Below are positions 37,557 through 49,760 of a DNA stretch of 64,000 nt, in pieces. Under the pieces are notes generated by a model, which did no database searches, was not told where the DNA came from, and worked only from the letters and a program-made list of their open reading frames with translations. Position 1 is the stretch's first letter, and each line of letters starts with the position of its first letter. This DNA is from Pyxicephalus adspersus (taxonomy: Eukaryota > Chordata > Amphibia > Anura > Pyxicephalidae): assembly GCF_032062135.1 (NCBI RefSeq), contig NC_092859.1, positions 71,694,486 to 71,758,485 of the forward strand, given 5' to 3'. The position numbers and the translations under genes were made by a program.

Positions 37557-39720
37557 TTTCATCATGTTAAAGTGAATGTGTTCTTTACCTATGCAAAAAA
37601 TACTAAAGATTCACTTTACCACTCGCCCCCATAGCAGAGTATTCCTACATTCCTTTCACTCCCTTTTATGCACCCACCATCCTAGTTGGATCAGACACAT
37701 TGCTAAGGACTCTCCCACGCCTTCATTGACAATGCCTGAGAGGTTGTTTGTCACAAATTGGCAGTGTTATATTGAACACTGTGGAATAAGTCATAAAATG
37801 CCAGGTGTTACTCCTGACAGTGCAGAAATAAAAATATAGTTTTTATAAACTGTTGCAGGAGCTTGCATTAAAATGGCATGTTGCTTTGCTCTACCAATGG
37901 TCGTGAACTGCTGAGGGCCCGATTTCTATGCAATATTTTTAGTCGGTTGAAGCTTTTATATGTGTTATCTTAAGGATGTTACTCAAGTTAAACATTCTGT
38001 ACATTTTGTAGGCTGATTTCACAGATTAAAACTATTTTATTTGAAATCTGCAATAAATGTTTAAACATCTGCAGAAACTTGCATATCCGACATGTTCATG
38101 TTAGTTTCATCTTTTTTTCATTTGTGCTGGATTTTTTCTGGCACACTGAGTTATCTACTGGTTCTCTATTTTTAACACACTTAAGAAAAAATGTATGCCT
38201 GCTTTTATAATTTTTCCTTGTTAACTTTTGAACTGTTCAACTAAATATATTTGATTTGTGATGTCATTATTAAGGTATTTCTATTTTGTTTTAGAATATG
38301 GTAAAAATAATAGTAATAAAAAACCCCACAAGACTGTATGATAAATAAGCAGTTTTTGATAATATCCCCCCCTCCCCCTTTTTTTATGAATTTCCAAGAC
38401 CATAAAGTGGAATCTAAGAACTGGACTCAGAAACGGAAACACTATTAAATCATCTACATCTTTTAAAGTTCTGCTTGTTTAACTTCCAGTCAACAAGTGA
38501 AGCTATTAACATTTACTGCAAAGCTTTGTGGATATTAGAGGCACTTTGCTGTTTGCTCGTGTTATAAATCTGTGGCCAATTGACTAAGTCACAAGCGTAG
38601 CAGTCTTTGGACTAAATGATTTATACAGAATGTAGGGATTTAGCAAAAATGCACAGTGTAATGACTGTTCAAGAAAGAAGGGCTTTAAGGTAATCACAAT
38701 ACCTTGGTGGTCTTTTTATATATTGAAACATAAGGGGTTTGGCTTTCTAATGTATATGCAACTAGATGTACTAACCATATATGTTGGTAAAGCCAAATGA
38801 AAATGTAGTAAAACAAAACCAACATCTAGTTGTTTTTTATGTATGTGTCATATGTTTAATACTTGTGGTTTTAGTACTGCTTAGGTTTATTGTTACAAAA
38901 TAGGCAAGGGTACACAATGAAAAAAGGCGGATAAACAAATTAAATATAAGAGCAATATGTTTAGCGGAAATATACTCTTATAACCCACACATACAGTCAT
39001 ATTCAGAATGTATTAGTAATGTGTTATTCATTGTATTATTGTATGTAATCACTGGCATATTCTACAGCTAATTACGCATGGCATTTTATAATTTATTCCC
39101 AGTCTCACATGTAAAGTTGTGTTAAGTTGATTAAATTACATATATATAAATGACTCCAATGTATCCCAATGTCCCTTTCCCCCTTTAATGCATTCCTTGT
39201 TATTAATTTTAAACCTAAATAGGGAGATGGGTAGTTAGTAGGATTCCACTAATTATTAATCAAGGATAGTATTTTAGGTTGCCTAGCCTGGAAGAGATAA
39301 TTATGTTATCAAGTGGACGGATAGGCTTTTATAGGCAGAATTTTTTTTAAAATGCTTGGGCTGACAGTGATACTGTGCAGTGCAAACCTATTCCCTCACT
39401 TCTCTAACACCGTAAAATATACCTGGAGCTAAATCTTTACATGTCTCCTTTACTTAGATGTGTTCACCTGATTCAAATACGATCTCAATGACTTATTGAT
39501 ACCATATTTCAGTTAAGAATAATTTCAAGACCAGCTATTTCAAATCCTTTATCTAATTTCATTTACACTGTCTGCTTGGTTTTGCCGATAACATTATATT
39601 ACCATACATAATCTCCCCTTTTTCCCTCATTGGGATCATTTGGTGTGGAAGTCTTGCAGATTTTTTGTATTAACTCTGTACTACTGTGACTATATAAATC
39701 TTTAATATTCAAGTTAAACT
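37557..39720. other. non-coding sequence
   Basis: Anonymous AT-rich sequence. An 87-codon frame (37576-37839, +) has no splice support. The C-run/T-run near 38365-38383 is simple sequence. Confidence 0.4.
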
Positions 39721-39724
39721 TCAA

Positions 39725-39777
39725 TCTCAATCCTCCTCTGAAGAAGCCTAAGGGCGAAACGTGTCGGGACCTTGAGA
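39725..39777 (+). ncRNA. hammerhead-ribozyme-like structure, type I
   Basis: The conserved core is present in order: CTGAAGA (39738-39744), a short helix II GCC (46-48)/GGC (53-55) with a UAAG loop, GAAA (56-59), then C-GU-GUC with the predicted cleavage residue C at 39765. Helix I closes the motif from outside: GGGA (66-69) pairs with TCCT (34-37) including one G-U, and TTGAGA (72-77) pairs perfectly with TCTCAA (25-30), with a CC/TCC internal loop between. Odd points: one extra A between CTGAAGA and helix II, and a very short helix III (A-U, C-G) that would favour a dimeric form. Hammerhead motifs are established in Penelope-like retroelements and retrozymes, so this may mark a retroelement terminus. 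Activity is not shown. Confidence 0.55.
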
Positions 39778-40380
39778 CATTTTAAAAAAACTGAAGTTGA
39801 TATTTTTACTGAAAAATGTGAAAATAAGTGTATGTATCACAGACTTTGTATATCATTAGCTAGTTGATCTATGTATGGTATAGGAACATACTGTATAACA
39901 TAAAAATTTTTTTTTGTAATTTTACTATAATCAACAATTAGGAAACAGCTTATTATTTGGTGTGAGGTCTTGCAAAATACTTGCAGTACCAGCTGCTGGA
40001 AGGTCATTTCTTACCATAGGCAGGTCTTTCAGAACTATATCATCCGATATTTTTTTCCATACACACATGTTGTGTGCGGGCTATTGTAGTCAAGGCAGCA
40101 GTATTGCCCTGCTGGGAAATAAATCAATTTTTACAGGTGGAGTAGGACATAAAGGGTCAGGGGTGGATGGAGTACAGTAGTCCAACAAGAAGAGCTGAAA
40201 AAATGGTCAATAAATTGGAACTATACTGTGTTTCTGGCGGGTCAACAGGTATTTTTCTGTATGTGAATCACCAAAAAATTGTGAAAATTTAAAATTGCAT
40301 GTATTGAATACATATGTATACATTATCCCAATAAGTAAACCATAACCCTTCTGCCTTTCAGGAATCCAAATAAACAAATA
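39778..40380. other. non-coding, possibly retroelement-derived sequence
   Basis: Lies between the hammerhead-like structure and a possible reverse-transcriptase remnant. A 72-codon frame (39962-40180, +) is not recognisable. Could be the decayed body of a truncated element. Confidence 0.3.
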
Positions 40381-40383
40381 GGT

Positions 40384-40422
40384 ACATGAACTACATAGAT
40401 AGTATTTTCATCTGGATGAAGG
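40384..40422 (+). pseudogene. possible reverse-transcriptase catalytic-box remnant
   Basis: One frame reads YMNYIDSIFIWMKE, close to the RYIDDIFIIW box seen around the catalytic aspartates of Penelope-like and some other vertebrate reverse transcriptases. The second Asp would be Ser and one residue would be missing. The match is short and the rest of the domain is not readable, so this is a suggestion supported mainly by its position about 0.6 kb downstream of the hammerhead-like structure. Confidence 0.2.
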
Positions 40423-43400
40423 AAATTAATAACTCCATTCTATTATATTTGGTGTCATATATGGGTGGCCTTAAAATAAAATAGGTGGATTATTTAATTG
40501 CTACAGTAATGAAAACCACATACCATAATTTCAAATTCTATAGGAAGGAAATGATAGTTTTTCTATATAAAGCATTGTCTGCCTTGAGGTGACCAGATTA
40601 AATTATAGTTATATCTGCTGACTCAAAAGAAGGACACAAAGCATATTTATGAAATATTGCATTTTTTGCAAACATTGAATCATTTTTATTGTTGATTATA
40701 ATGTAATAGAAAATATTTACAAAACCACTGTCCCTTTCTGTATTTAAATTGTATGTAAGAGTTTCCACCTGGTATTCTTTGGATTGAACAGATAAAAGAA
40801 AGAAATCTGTATGTGATATAAGTGCACCTTTTGCTGGAACACTGTTGTTGTCATCAGTTGTTTGTAACCTACATAATTTGATTTACAAAAAATGACATTG
40901 GGTGACCAGCCTATACTTTGAGAGTAGATCATATACATACAGAGCACATCATTGACATTAATTCTTTTTACTCCCCAGTAATTTGTAATGGCACAAGAAA
41001 ACAAATTTGATCCTATTTTGCGTTAATGGCTGTACAAGAACTTTATTTCAAATTTAAGATTAAACAATGATGAATGGTAACAGCAATGCAAAGTAAAACT
41101 CCAAATGTAATGTAGACCATGTGCAAAAAAAAAATATATTTTTTTTGCCTATATCATGTGTAAGGGATCATCGTGGGGTGCTAGTGGGGTGGGTGCTGAG
41201 TAAAAATGGAAGATGGGAGAATAATGTAACTAATTTCTGCTGCATACTAGATTTTAGCTGTGTTCTAGGAAAAGATATTTTCACTTCTAAACTTCCAGTG
41301 CCTGGTCTAATTTATTTGCTGGCACTCTTGAAGCAACAATTTAAAATGGCTCTGTTGGCATATGTAATGTTAATGAACTTTAAACACCACGTCTAACCTT
41401 CTGAACATTGATTTGTTAGTCTATATATATATATACTTTATATTTAGATTTGCTTCTGCCACATCCATCATAAACCCTGTTTGAGTCACACCAATGGGTA
41501 ATTATGTCTTTCTTTCTCTGGTGCTATAGTTTAGCCTTGAATTTCCTCCATAAAGTGGGATTAACAGAGGGACAACATTCACTAAACTTTTATTACTGTG
41601 CCAACTTCAGGCACTAACAAATAGTGGACATTATAGTGATAGCTGTGTTTTATAGGGAATCTCTTTAATTTGTATTAATTTTTTTTTAACAAACACTAAG
41701 GGAGGGTGGATTTTGGGGGAGCTTGGAATACATTTGGAAATGGTAGTGTACACAGTGTCACTAAATAACCAAACCGCAGTATTTGTAGAATGACAGTCAC
41801 AGCAGCAGAGTGACCTGTTGGACGAGAGGAGTCTCCAGAGACATTACATTTACATGCGGTTATGATTTTTGTCAAAACTCAATTTGTGTTATGTGAAATT
41901 TGCAAAATCAGTAAATATGAGCAAATGAAAGTGAATTTCAAGTTCATATCCTGGTATTTAGTGAATAAATTAAAATTGTTCTAGAACAAACAAAGGTTTA
42001 AGAACTCTTTTTGTTCTGATATTTTAGAAATACAACGGTGTTCATGTTGTATATTATGTAATTAGAAAATATAGAATTTTTTTCTGTAGGTAGTCAAAAT
42101 AGCTTTGTACAGAATAGATTTAGGAAGAATATAAAGCTATGTATTTTATCTTTATTTAGATGATTTTCATTCAGCATGAAATGGTACGTTTAAAAAGATT
42201 TTTAACAAGTAAATATGACATTTTTCATCATGGATGATTTGTGTTTTTATTTTCAGACAGAAAGTGCTTTCAAGACTGTAATTATCTTGCTTCACTGAAA
42301 TAGTTTATTGATTTTAAATTAGAAAATGTGCAAAATAAATTCTCTTTAACTCTAACATATAAAGTACAAAAAATGAACAGCCCCAAGTCATGAAATATAA
42401 TCTAGAAGAAAAATGCTGCCAAGGTCAGCTATATATTGATTGCAAGGACTGGTAGCACACCTCATAGCAAATTCTTATCTACATCTGTTTTGTAGATACT
42501 GGAAATGTAACCAAATTTTCCCTTTTGCTGGAATGGAAATTTTCAGTTTCAGCTGTTCAGCTCAAATTTGCACATTATTTTTTTTTAATTTTACAGTGCA
42601 GCTTGTTTTTGGAATGAAATGTAATTATATAAGTTAGGTTTATGTTGTATCTGCTTTATTGGTAATTGGGTTTGGCTATTGTTATTTGATGTACACCTAC
42701 TATTTTTTTTCTATGAAAAAATTGAAAATGTGGCTAATTAGAGTCTGTTTTGGCAGATGAACATTTCCAGGACAACTGAAATATATACTACAGAATAGAA
42801 AGTATTTGGACCGATATGGAGCCATTTATTGCTCATGGCCTCCTTAAAGAAAAACACTTCCATATCACCTTTACTAATTACTCCAAGGCATTTATGAAAA
42901 ACTGTGACATTTTCCAAAAATCAAATTTTCGCTCATTTCTAAAAATATAAGTCAATATTAATGTAAAAGGACACATCCTGGATCCTGGACCTGTCAACTC
43001 TGCATGGCGCTACACCTATAGGTAAGCCTATGCCACAACTGCAAGTATGCTTTTCACACTTGCTTATTATTGCAGAAACTCTCCACCCACCAATGAGTAC
43101 AATTCCACCTTAAATGTGGCTTTATGTTAGTATTTTTTATTTTGATGTTGTCCTTATGGCCAATTTAGTGAAGCATAAACCTTGGTTAAGTCCAGCAGCA
43201 CCAGTTTTTCAGATGATATGTAAAATAAATAGCTCAAGACTGAAATCTAGTTATTCCTATAGGTAATATCATAATAAATAAATGACTACAAAATTAGTAG
43301 CAGAAATTCAAAATGAGTAGTAATTCAAGAATTGCTCAGAAATATTAAATTACCTCGAGTTTAAAGATGTAATTGATAATTAGAAATTGATGACTACACT

Positions 43401-43980
43401 GTTAATATTACTCATAATCATCCTTACATAATTTGTTCTAAAAATATCGCACATGGTAATCAAATGAGCAATTAGAGATAATAAAGCAATTACATTCAAA
43501 GGTAGTGATAGTACATGATACCATGAGACTTCCATTAGATATAAAGTAACTTGTATTAGCATGAAGCTTAGGGTGGTTCTCATGGCAGAGGTGCGGAAAT
43601 TGTACACCCATATTTGAAAAGTAATTAGGCCTCATATGGGTTATCTAAGAAGGTTAATGTGGCTAGGAGGCACCTTGAAAATGCTACCTTATGCTTTGAA
43701 TTATTCATGAGGTGTCAAAGTGCACTTTCTTCAATAAAATTTTACCTATGTTCTCCTATTTCTGTACCCTCATAGCTTCATATCTGCAGTTTGGGATCAT
43801 CTTACACATGACTCCCACCACTCCTGCCTCGGATTATCGATATTCTTATATGATTTAGTGCCTCTCTCAGTCGCTGTTGATGATATCACTCCTGTGCTGC
43901 TCTAATTCCTTTGCTGGTGAGGAAGCTTTACCTGAGGGCTGGTATTTTAGGGTGCCCCTACTAAACACAGAACTTTCACC
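40423..43980. other. non-coding sequence
   Basis: No exon on either strand. A short (TA)n run lies at about 41420-41434. Frames of 65-91 codons are AT-rich and lack splice borders. Confidence 0.4.
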
Positions 43981-43984
43981 CCCC

Positions 43985-44440
43985 AAAAAAAGGTGTAAAG
44001 CCGTTGATCCCAGTAAAATTGAGTCCAGTGTGCTGTCCCAGCTTTCTTCGCCAAGTGCGCCCATCTTCTTCTATCCTCTTCTGGTTTCCTATTTTGCACT
44101 GTGCAGGGACGAGATCAGGTGATGTGTCTTCCCGAAAATGTACTGTACTGCAATGTGTAAGATCAGCCCTTTTTTTTTTTTTACATTCCAGGAAAGCCTC
44201 TTATAATGAATGTCCGATTTAGGGCATACACAGAAGGAGCAGCCCACAGTCTCCTGGGATATGTGACATATGTATTTTAGGAGGCTGCAGGCTTACCCAT
44301 CAGTCTTTACTTGGCAGTGGAGTCTTTACTTTACTATGGCGGTAAAGACCGAAGAGGGGTCTCACCAAAAAATGTTTTAAAAAAATGTTTTCATTGTATA
44401 AAAGGGATAGTCACCCTTTTATATAATGTTAAAATGTGGT
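43985..44440 (+). mobile_element. family B MITE, copy 1 (diverged)
   Basis: Shares, in the same order and orientation, 'tgatcccagtaaaattgagtcc', 'cccatcttcttctatcctct', 'gcactgtgcagggac' and 'gatcaggtgatg' with the 48.03-kb copy, and ends 'aaaagggatagtcaccctttt' like the 51.10-kb copy. The 5' end is not resolved. Internal short frames are not genes. Confidence 0.5.
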
Positions 44441-44842
44441 GGTAGGTCAGCTTTTATTTTATTCTTTGGATCTCTGCTTTCTCCACCTCTTTTGCTGTCT
44501 ATTTATCCTTACCTCCACCAAGTCCACAATTTATCAATTTATTAGATAATCAAACATCAGGAAATGACTTGACACAAGCTGCAAAACAGCATACAATTAC
44601 GCAATGTGATTATAGGGAGATGAACAGGGACCCCTCTGGGAATACTGATTACTAGTCCTATGCCCTCCTTTTGTATTTCTATATTTTAGGAACAGCTTTC
44701 AAGGTATAGATCTTGTTTTATTTATTTGAATAAATTGTACAATGTTAATTTACTGCAACCTCTTGTAGAGGCTCTCCTTTATCTGTATGACATGAAATGA
44801 GAAATATCAGCCAAAAGCATTTGTAGCAGGTCATGCTGTAGA

Positions 44843-44970
44843 TAAAAAAATAGTGTCCTATCTAAATAAACAAATTTCCTATTTTATCTATACAATACAT
44901 CAATATTTATTTTAAATAAGTCAAATATTAGCCTAAAGCTATTAAATAATAGGACACTATTTTTTTTACA
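44843..44970. repeat. inverted repeat, ~19-bp arms
   Basis: TAAAAAAATAGTGTCCTAT (44843-44861) is matched by the complementary ATAGGACACTATTTTTTTTA (44949-44968), with a gap of one base, around a spacer of about 87 AT-rich bases. It could be a tiny foldback element or a hairpin. The right arm directly abuts the MITE starting near 44979. Confidence 0.6.
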
Positions 44971-44978
44971 GTTCTTCA

Positions 44979-45302
44979 GCGTGCAATAATTGTTGTTGGA
45001 AAGGATCTTTCATGATCCTTTCCAACGACTAAGGACTGCACGATGTATGAACAAGTGCTGTACATACAGCACCGTTCTGCTCTATGCAGAGGGGAGGGGG
45101 AGAATGACGGAGCGAAATCCCGCTGTGCGCTCTCCCCCTTTACTTCCATTATGATCGTTTGTCGTCCATCGTCCGTGGATCCACCAGGACGGTCATTCAG
45201 ACGATGGACAACAAGCGCTGTACACACACCAGATTCTCGTCCAATATTGGCCCTAAGCCGATTGTCGGACAAGAAGCATTGGACATGTGTACGTAGCTTT
45301 AG
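44979..45302 (-). mobile_element. CpG-rich MITE with CTACGTACACATGTCC terminus
   Basis: A GC- and CpG-richer block ending in 'ggacatgtgtacgtagcttta' (complement of a TAAAGCTACGTACACATGTCC end). The interior has paired segments: 'ttggaaaggatctttcatgatcctttccaa' is a perfect hairpin, and 'cgtttgtcgtccatcgtc' faces 'gacgatggacaacaagcg'. This arrangement is a common frog MITE family. The other terminus is missing or replaced. The word TAAAGCTA at about 44935 inside the neighbouring inverted repeat may be its remnant. Overlapping 95-98-codon frames on both strands are due to this composition. Confidence 0.65.
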
Positions 45303-47063
45303 TAATGTGTATGTATTCCAAAGTATGTAAATGTACAGATTTCACCTTCAGTGTGAACTAACAAAGCTTATGGGGTTGTAGCTGTCATTTCAATTTATTT
45401 GATTGTATTATAAGAATTGAAAGTACTTTTGCTGTCAGCTGTGGTTTACAGATGAATTCTAATGTTGAAACAGTAAATTTATGTATTAAAAAGCGACTTT
45501 ACACAAGAATAATAGTATGATGTCAAAAAACTTCTATTCTGAAAAGATTAAGTCCTTAACCTGAACAATGGCTTTTAATGTTATGCCCCAGAAAAAGAAA
45601 TTAAATTGAAAGCCCAACGTGTGATAATGGAAAATAACAATTAAAATAAAGAAGGATCCTTATCAAGACCAATTTACAGATTCTCATTTTAATGGGGTGT
45701 TTTTTCATGAATGGTAGTTATGCTACTATTATGCAGACGTCTAATTGTTTTACTCAGGGCGTCACTGACTGAAACACAGTAAATGCAATGAGTCCATATA
45801 ACAAAGCATCAGGTTTCTTTGTTTGAACTGTCAGTAGAAGTTATTTTATTAGATTTATGAAACAAAGGTATACCCTTGAAAAAAGGGTTATGTTGGCTCA
45901 CCCAACAAAACGGAGAGCTACATAAAGTAGGAAGTTTCAGTGGTACCCACAAGATATAGTTAAAACCTCACAAAACTTATTGAAAACTCTTAAAATACCA
46001 ACATTTTATTCAGGTGTACAGATACAATAGGCTACATTCCCATAAAGGATTTATTTTTTAGATTTTTTAAAATTCTTTATAGAATAACATATTGTATTGT
46101 ACAGATCTTTGCTACATTATTGCTGAAAACAGTATAAGTGAAAAATTGATAGGTGGCTAAGTTTTCTTGATCCTTAAACTATTCGATCGATGTGACAATA
46201 GTCTATGTGTCAATTGCTTATCTACACTAGGTTACAGTCATCACCTCCTCTCCCCTTATCTGTGTTTATTTCTGTCATTGTTAAGGATGGATATAGACAG
46301 GCCATGTGCACAGACATTGACAAGCAAAGTCCTAGGAGGAGTGTAAAGAATTATTAAAGCCTTGTTATATAATTCTGAAAGGATTCTGCAGTGGACAATG
46401 GTCTGAAAAAAATTTTACACAGAAAGAATGAGATTGTTGAAACTGAATGATATTTATACCTAAGAAAATGATTATGAAAATACAATACCTTAAGTGTATT
46501 GCATACTGATTTTTTTTTTTCATGAATGTAGATCGTTGTACCATATAGAGTTATTGATTTCAAATCCCGTTTAGCCTGACTGTGTTAATGTAACAACCAA
46601 AAAACATGGAATAAAAATGAGTTACACTGCACTGCATTTAGTTAATCATTAACAATTATTGTCTGCACAGTAAAAGTGTGTATGTTGTGGAAAAAAAGAC
46701 CAAGGTGATAAAATAAAAATGATGTAGAATTTCAAATTAACAAATTATTTCACGTTTTTGGTATATCGATTATTATATTTGCTGTAAGGGATTTGGCATG
46801 TTTTAAATGTAACCAATTAACCTACCAGGATGGAAACCTGACCCATTTTATTGATTTACTGTATATTTCCCATACCTTTTCAGACAGCTTTCCATCATTT
46901 ACCTCTGCATTAACATGGCTCTATATTATATAATGACCAGGATATATGTGGTCATTTCTCATTTTGCATTTTTAATATATTTTAACTTTACCAAAATCAA
47001 CCATTTAGAGAATGTTAGTTTTTTAAAAAAAAGTTTTGACCTTCATTACATTACACATTAAAA
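45303..47063. other. non-coding sequence
   Basis: Nothing supportable. AT-rich with long A and T runs. Confidence 0.45.
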
Positions 47064-47282
47064 TGGGCCTGAATTTTTAAAAGCTCTCCAAGGCTGGAGA
47101 GGATACACTTTCATCAGTGAAGCTGGGTGATACAGCAAACTTGGAATATACTTGTCCTAGGAATAAAAACATTTGCTAGCAAAAAGCAAATAACGAAATC
47201 AATTCCAGGTGTTCTGGGTCACCCAGCTTCACTGATGAAAGGTATCCACTTTAGCCTGGAGAGCTTTAATAAATCAGGCTCA
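47064..47282. mobile_element. palindromic MITE, family A copy 3
   Basis: Well preserved foldback: 'aaaagctctccaaggctgga' at the left faces 'agcctggagagctttaataa' at the right, and 'catcagtgaagctgggtgat' faces 'gggtcacccagcttcactga'. Ends GGGCCTGAATTTTT and AAATCAGGCTC. Its 67-codon frame is a shadow of the palindrome. Confidence 0.8.
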
Positions 47283-48025
47283 TTGTGTCTATGGGTAGTG
47301 GGTTCTTTACTGTTTCAGCTATGTGAATAACTTGTGCTTGAGCTAAACATGGGTTCTTGTAATATCAACTGTACATTAAGTTACATTTAGTTAAGTTACA
47401 GAAGAAATATAGTTATGCAATAAATATTCAAGCAGGAAGGATTTTTGTTGCAGAAGGAAAAGACAATGTTCGTTTTGCAATAAAACATACCTTCCTGTTC
47501 ACAATATTTTATTTTTTAGAGAACACTGAGCTACATATGCACAGCTCATTGTAGGGTGCCAGGATATGCCCAGGGCTACTGAGACTAAATGAACTTCGAA
47601 TTTATGTCATTCTGGTCAGGCCATTTAAGATGGCCAAAAATCTGACACCCTGTGAATACCAGGGGAAGAAGGCAGCGCCTGCAACATTGTGTGGACAAGC
47701 ATGTGTAATTAAATTTATTATTTTATTTTAAAAGTTTAGTTTGACTTTAATTTACAGAATTCTAAATTATTTTTTTCTTGTACTTTAGAGCCATTTGTTT
47801 CAAGAACAATTGCCTGAATTTACACCAATGTTACTAAATGAATAGTCTGTAACTGAAAGCTTCATGTCTGTCACAAGCCATTGAGCAGATTTACTTACAG
47901 TTTGCACTGTTGTAGAAACTTGTATTTAGCTTTGGGGTCACAAAACACTGCATTTTGTAATAAAGTTTGAGCTGCTCTTCCTGCAAGTATGTGTGATTAA
48001 TGTTACACATTAGACCTTATTGCTA
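47283..48025. other. non-coding sequence
   Basis: No gene. Anonymous sequence between two MITEs. Confidence 0.4.
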
Positions 48026-48300
48026 TTAAAGTGTAACTAAACTTAAAATGAAAAAAAAATCCTGCTTACCTTCACTTCCTCAGATCCTCGATCCCTCCAG
48101 TGATGTCCTCGATTTGGTCCTGCACAGTTTTAATACCCCTTTGTCCCCATGTTAGGTGCCATCATCTTCTACCTTCTTCTTTTTACCTCTGGCTATGTCA
48201 CCCGATCCCGCACTGCACCATACAACAGTTTGGAACAAATTGGCTGAGACTGCCATTTAATACCAAATTTTACTAAAAAACATTTTAACCAAAAATAGCC
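48026..48300 (+). mobile_element. family B MITE, copy 2
   Basis: Starts TTAAAGTGTAACTAAAC, continues 'cctgcttaccttcacttcctcagatcc' in the same layout as the 51.10-kb copy and then 'gcaccatcatcttctacctt'-type sequence shared with the 43.98-kb copy. The 3' end is not sharply defined. The splice-like 'cttacctt' motifs belong to the repeat. Confidence 0.5.
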
Positions 48301-49600
48301 ATTACTATTCCTCTATTTAGCCTGGCCTCACACTTCAGGTCATGCGGTTGATATTCTCTGCTTGGAGGTAGAAGAGCTGGTGTGTGGTCCTCTCCTGAGT
48401 TCCTGCTCATCCATTTTCTATTTAAGATAAGTTTACTTATCTTTGTATTTTGGTTGTTACCCTTTGCTTGTTGTTACTAGGCCTTAGGGGGATGCTGGTT
48501 CGTTCATCTGGGAAGGAACCAGTAGTCTCATACCCTGTCACTACTCCTAGGGCATTTCAGGGCTCCTAGGGTTTAGGTTCCAGTGTATGAATCCTCCCAC
48601 CTTCAGGGTCTATTCATACTGACAGAAGTCAGAGCTAGATTTAGGGTTTCTGTAGGTGGTGACCATTTTCCTCTCTCTAGCTTCGAGGTCTAGTCCCTTG
48701 TCATTATCTTCCTGTTTTAATTCTGGTGTCCCCCCCCCCCCCCCCTTTATCCTGTGACAATAGCCTTTTTTAGCGTATATGTTCGTCTTCAAAGAAAATA
48801 GAGTTTTCTTACAACCCACCCAACATAAACTGGGACAGTCTTTAGGTGATAAGGTGTACAAGAACATGCAGTACTCATAATCAAAGGTACTGATCTGTAC
48901 ATTTTTTAACAGATTGGATAGATCTGCATGTAAATATTTAGGCTGATTTTTTAGATAATTAAATTTGGTCATAAACTCCTCCAGATTACAGTTTAAATAA
49001 TTTATTAGCTGTAACATAAAACGATACATGCTAAAAACATAAATTTGATATGTGTAAACTATTCAAATACAATTGCTTTCCCTTCATTTACTAGTGTCTA
49101 GGACATAAGAAATGTGTTGCCAGTGCTAGATCTATTTAATGTTTGTGAGATAATGTATAGAGTCCTGCAACTTCGCTTAACTGATTTCAAGCCACAGGCA
49201 TTGTCTCAGTTTACACTGACACATCATTAATGATTTCCAACTAGACTTGAAGTTTCACTCTGTGAATTGGTGGTGAAAGTGCCGCTGGGTAACTGATCGC
49301 TTATGGAAAAGTTTACTCATGTATACGTGCTAACAGACTCCACAGATGGATAGTGGTTTTAATATAGTACAAAATGCCGTTGCTTTGTCATGCCACACTA
49401 TTTTATACAATTAGATAACCAGTATAGGCATACACTGAATTTTTAGGTATGATGTCAAGATATCAGTATGAATTTCATTACCTCGCGGCTGGTGACAGCT
49501 CAGTGAATGTAATCATTACTGTAGTAATGATACAAGCGGAAAAAAGAAAAAAAATCATGAATCTTGTTTAGTGAGTAGCAGACATTGAAGGCTTGTTCAC
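48301..49600. other. non-coding sequence with poly-C run
   Basis: A run of 16 C at 48730-48745. The longest open frame in the window (139 codons, minus, 48610-49029) reads through this run as poly-glycine and has no recognisable domain, so it is not called a gene. Confidence 0.4.
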
Positions 49601-49760
49601 ACCTGAATGGTTTGTCAGTGCAGATTTAAAGCAGAATCAGTAAGAGAAATGATGGGTCCTACCCTATTCCCATCGTCATTTAATCATCTGTACTTAAAGC
49701 TGAACTCCAGATAAACAGCTTATTATACAGATGAAAAATATATCGGGATCTGCTTTAACT
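49595..49760 (+). repeat. dispersed repeat fragment, CTTAAAGCTGAACTCCAGA type
   Basis: 'ttaaagctgaactccagataaacagcttattatacagat' resembles 'ttaacactgaattccaaacaaacagctaaatacatatat' at 54.19 kb, at most of its positions. A 'ggcttgttcacacctg' MITE-end motif precedes it. Two copies in one window identify a repeat. Class unknown. Confidence 0.45.

Noticed and set aside
44976..45330. Paired 98- and 95-codon frames on opposite strands
   Set aside because: They coincide with the CpG-rich MITE; palindromic composition leaves both strands open.
48610..49029. 139-codon minus-strand open frame, the longest in the window
   Set aside because: It reads through a poly-C run as glycines, has no splice borders or known motif, and one frame of this length is expected about once by chance in 64 kb of this composition.
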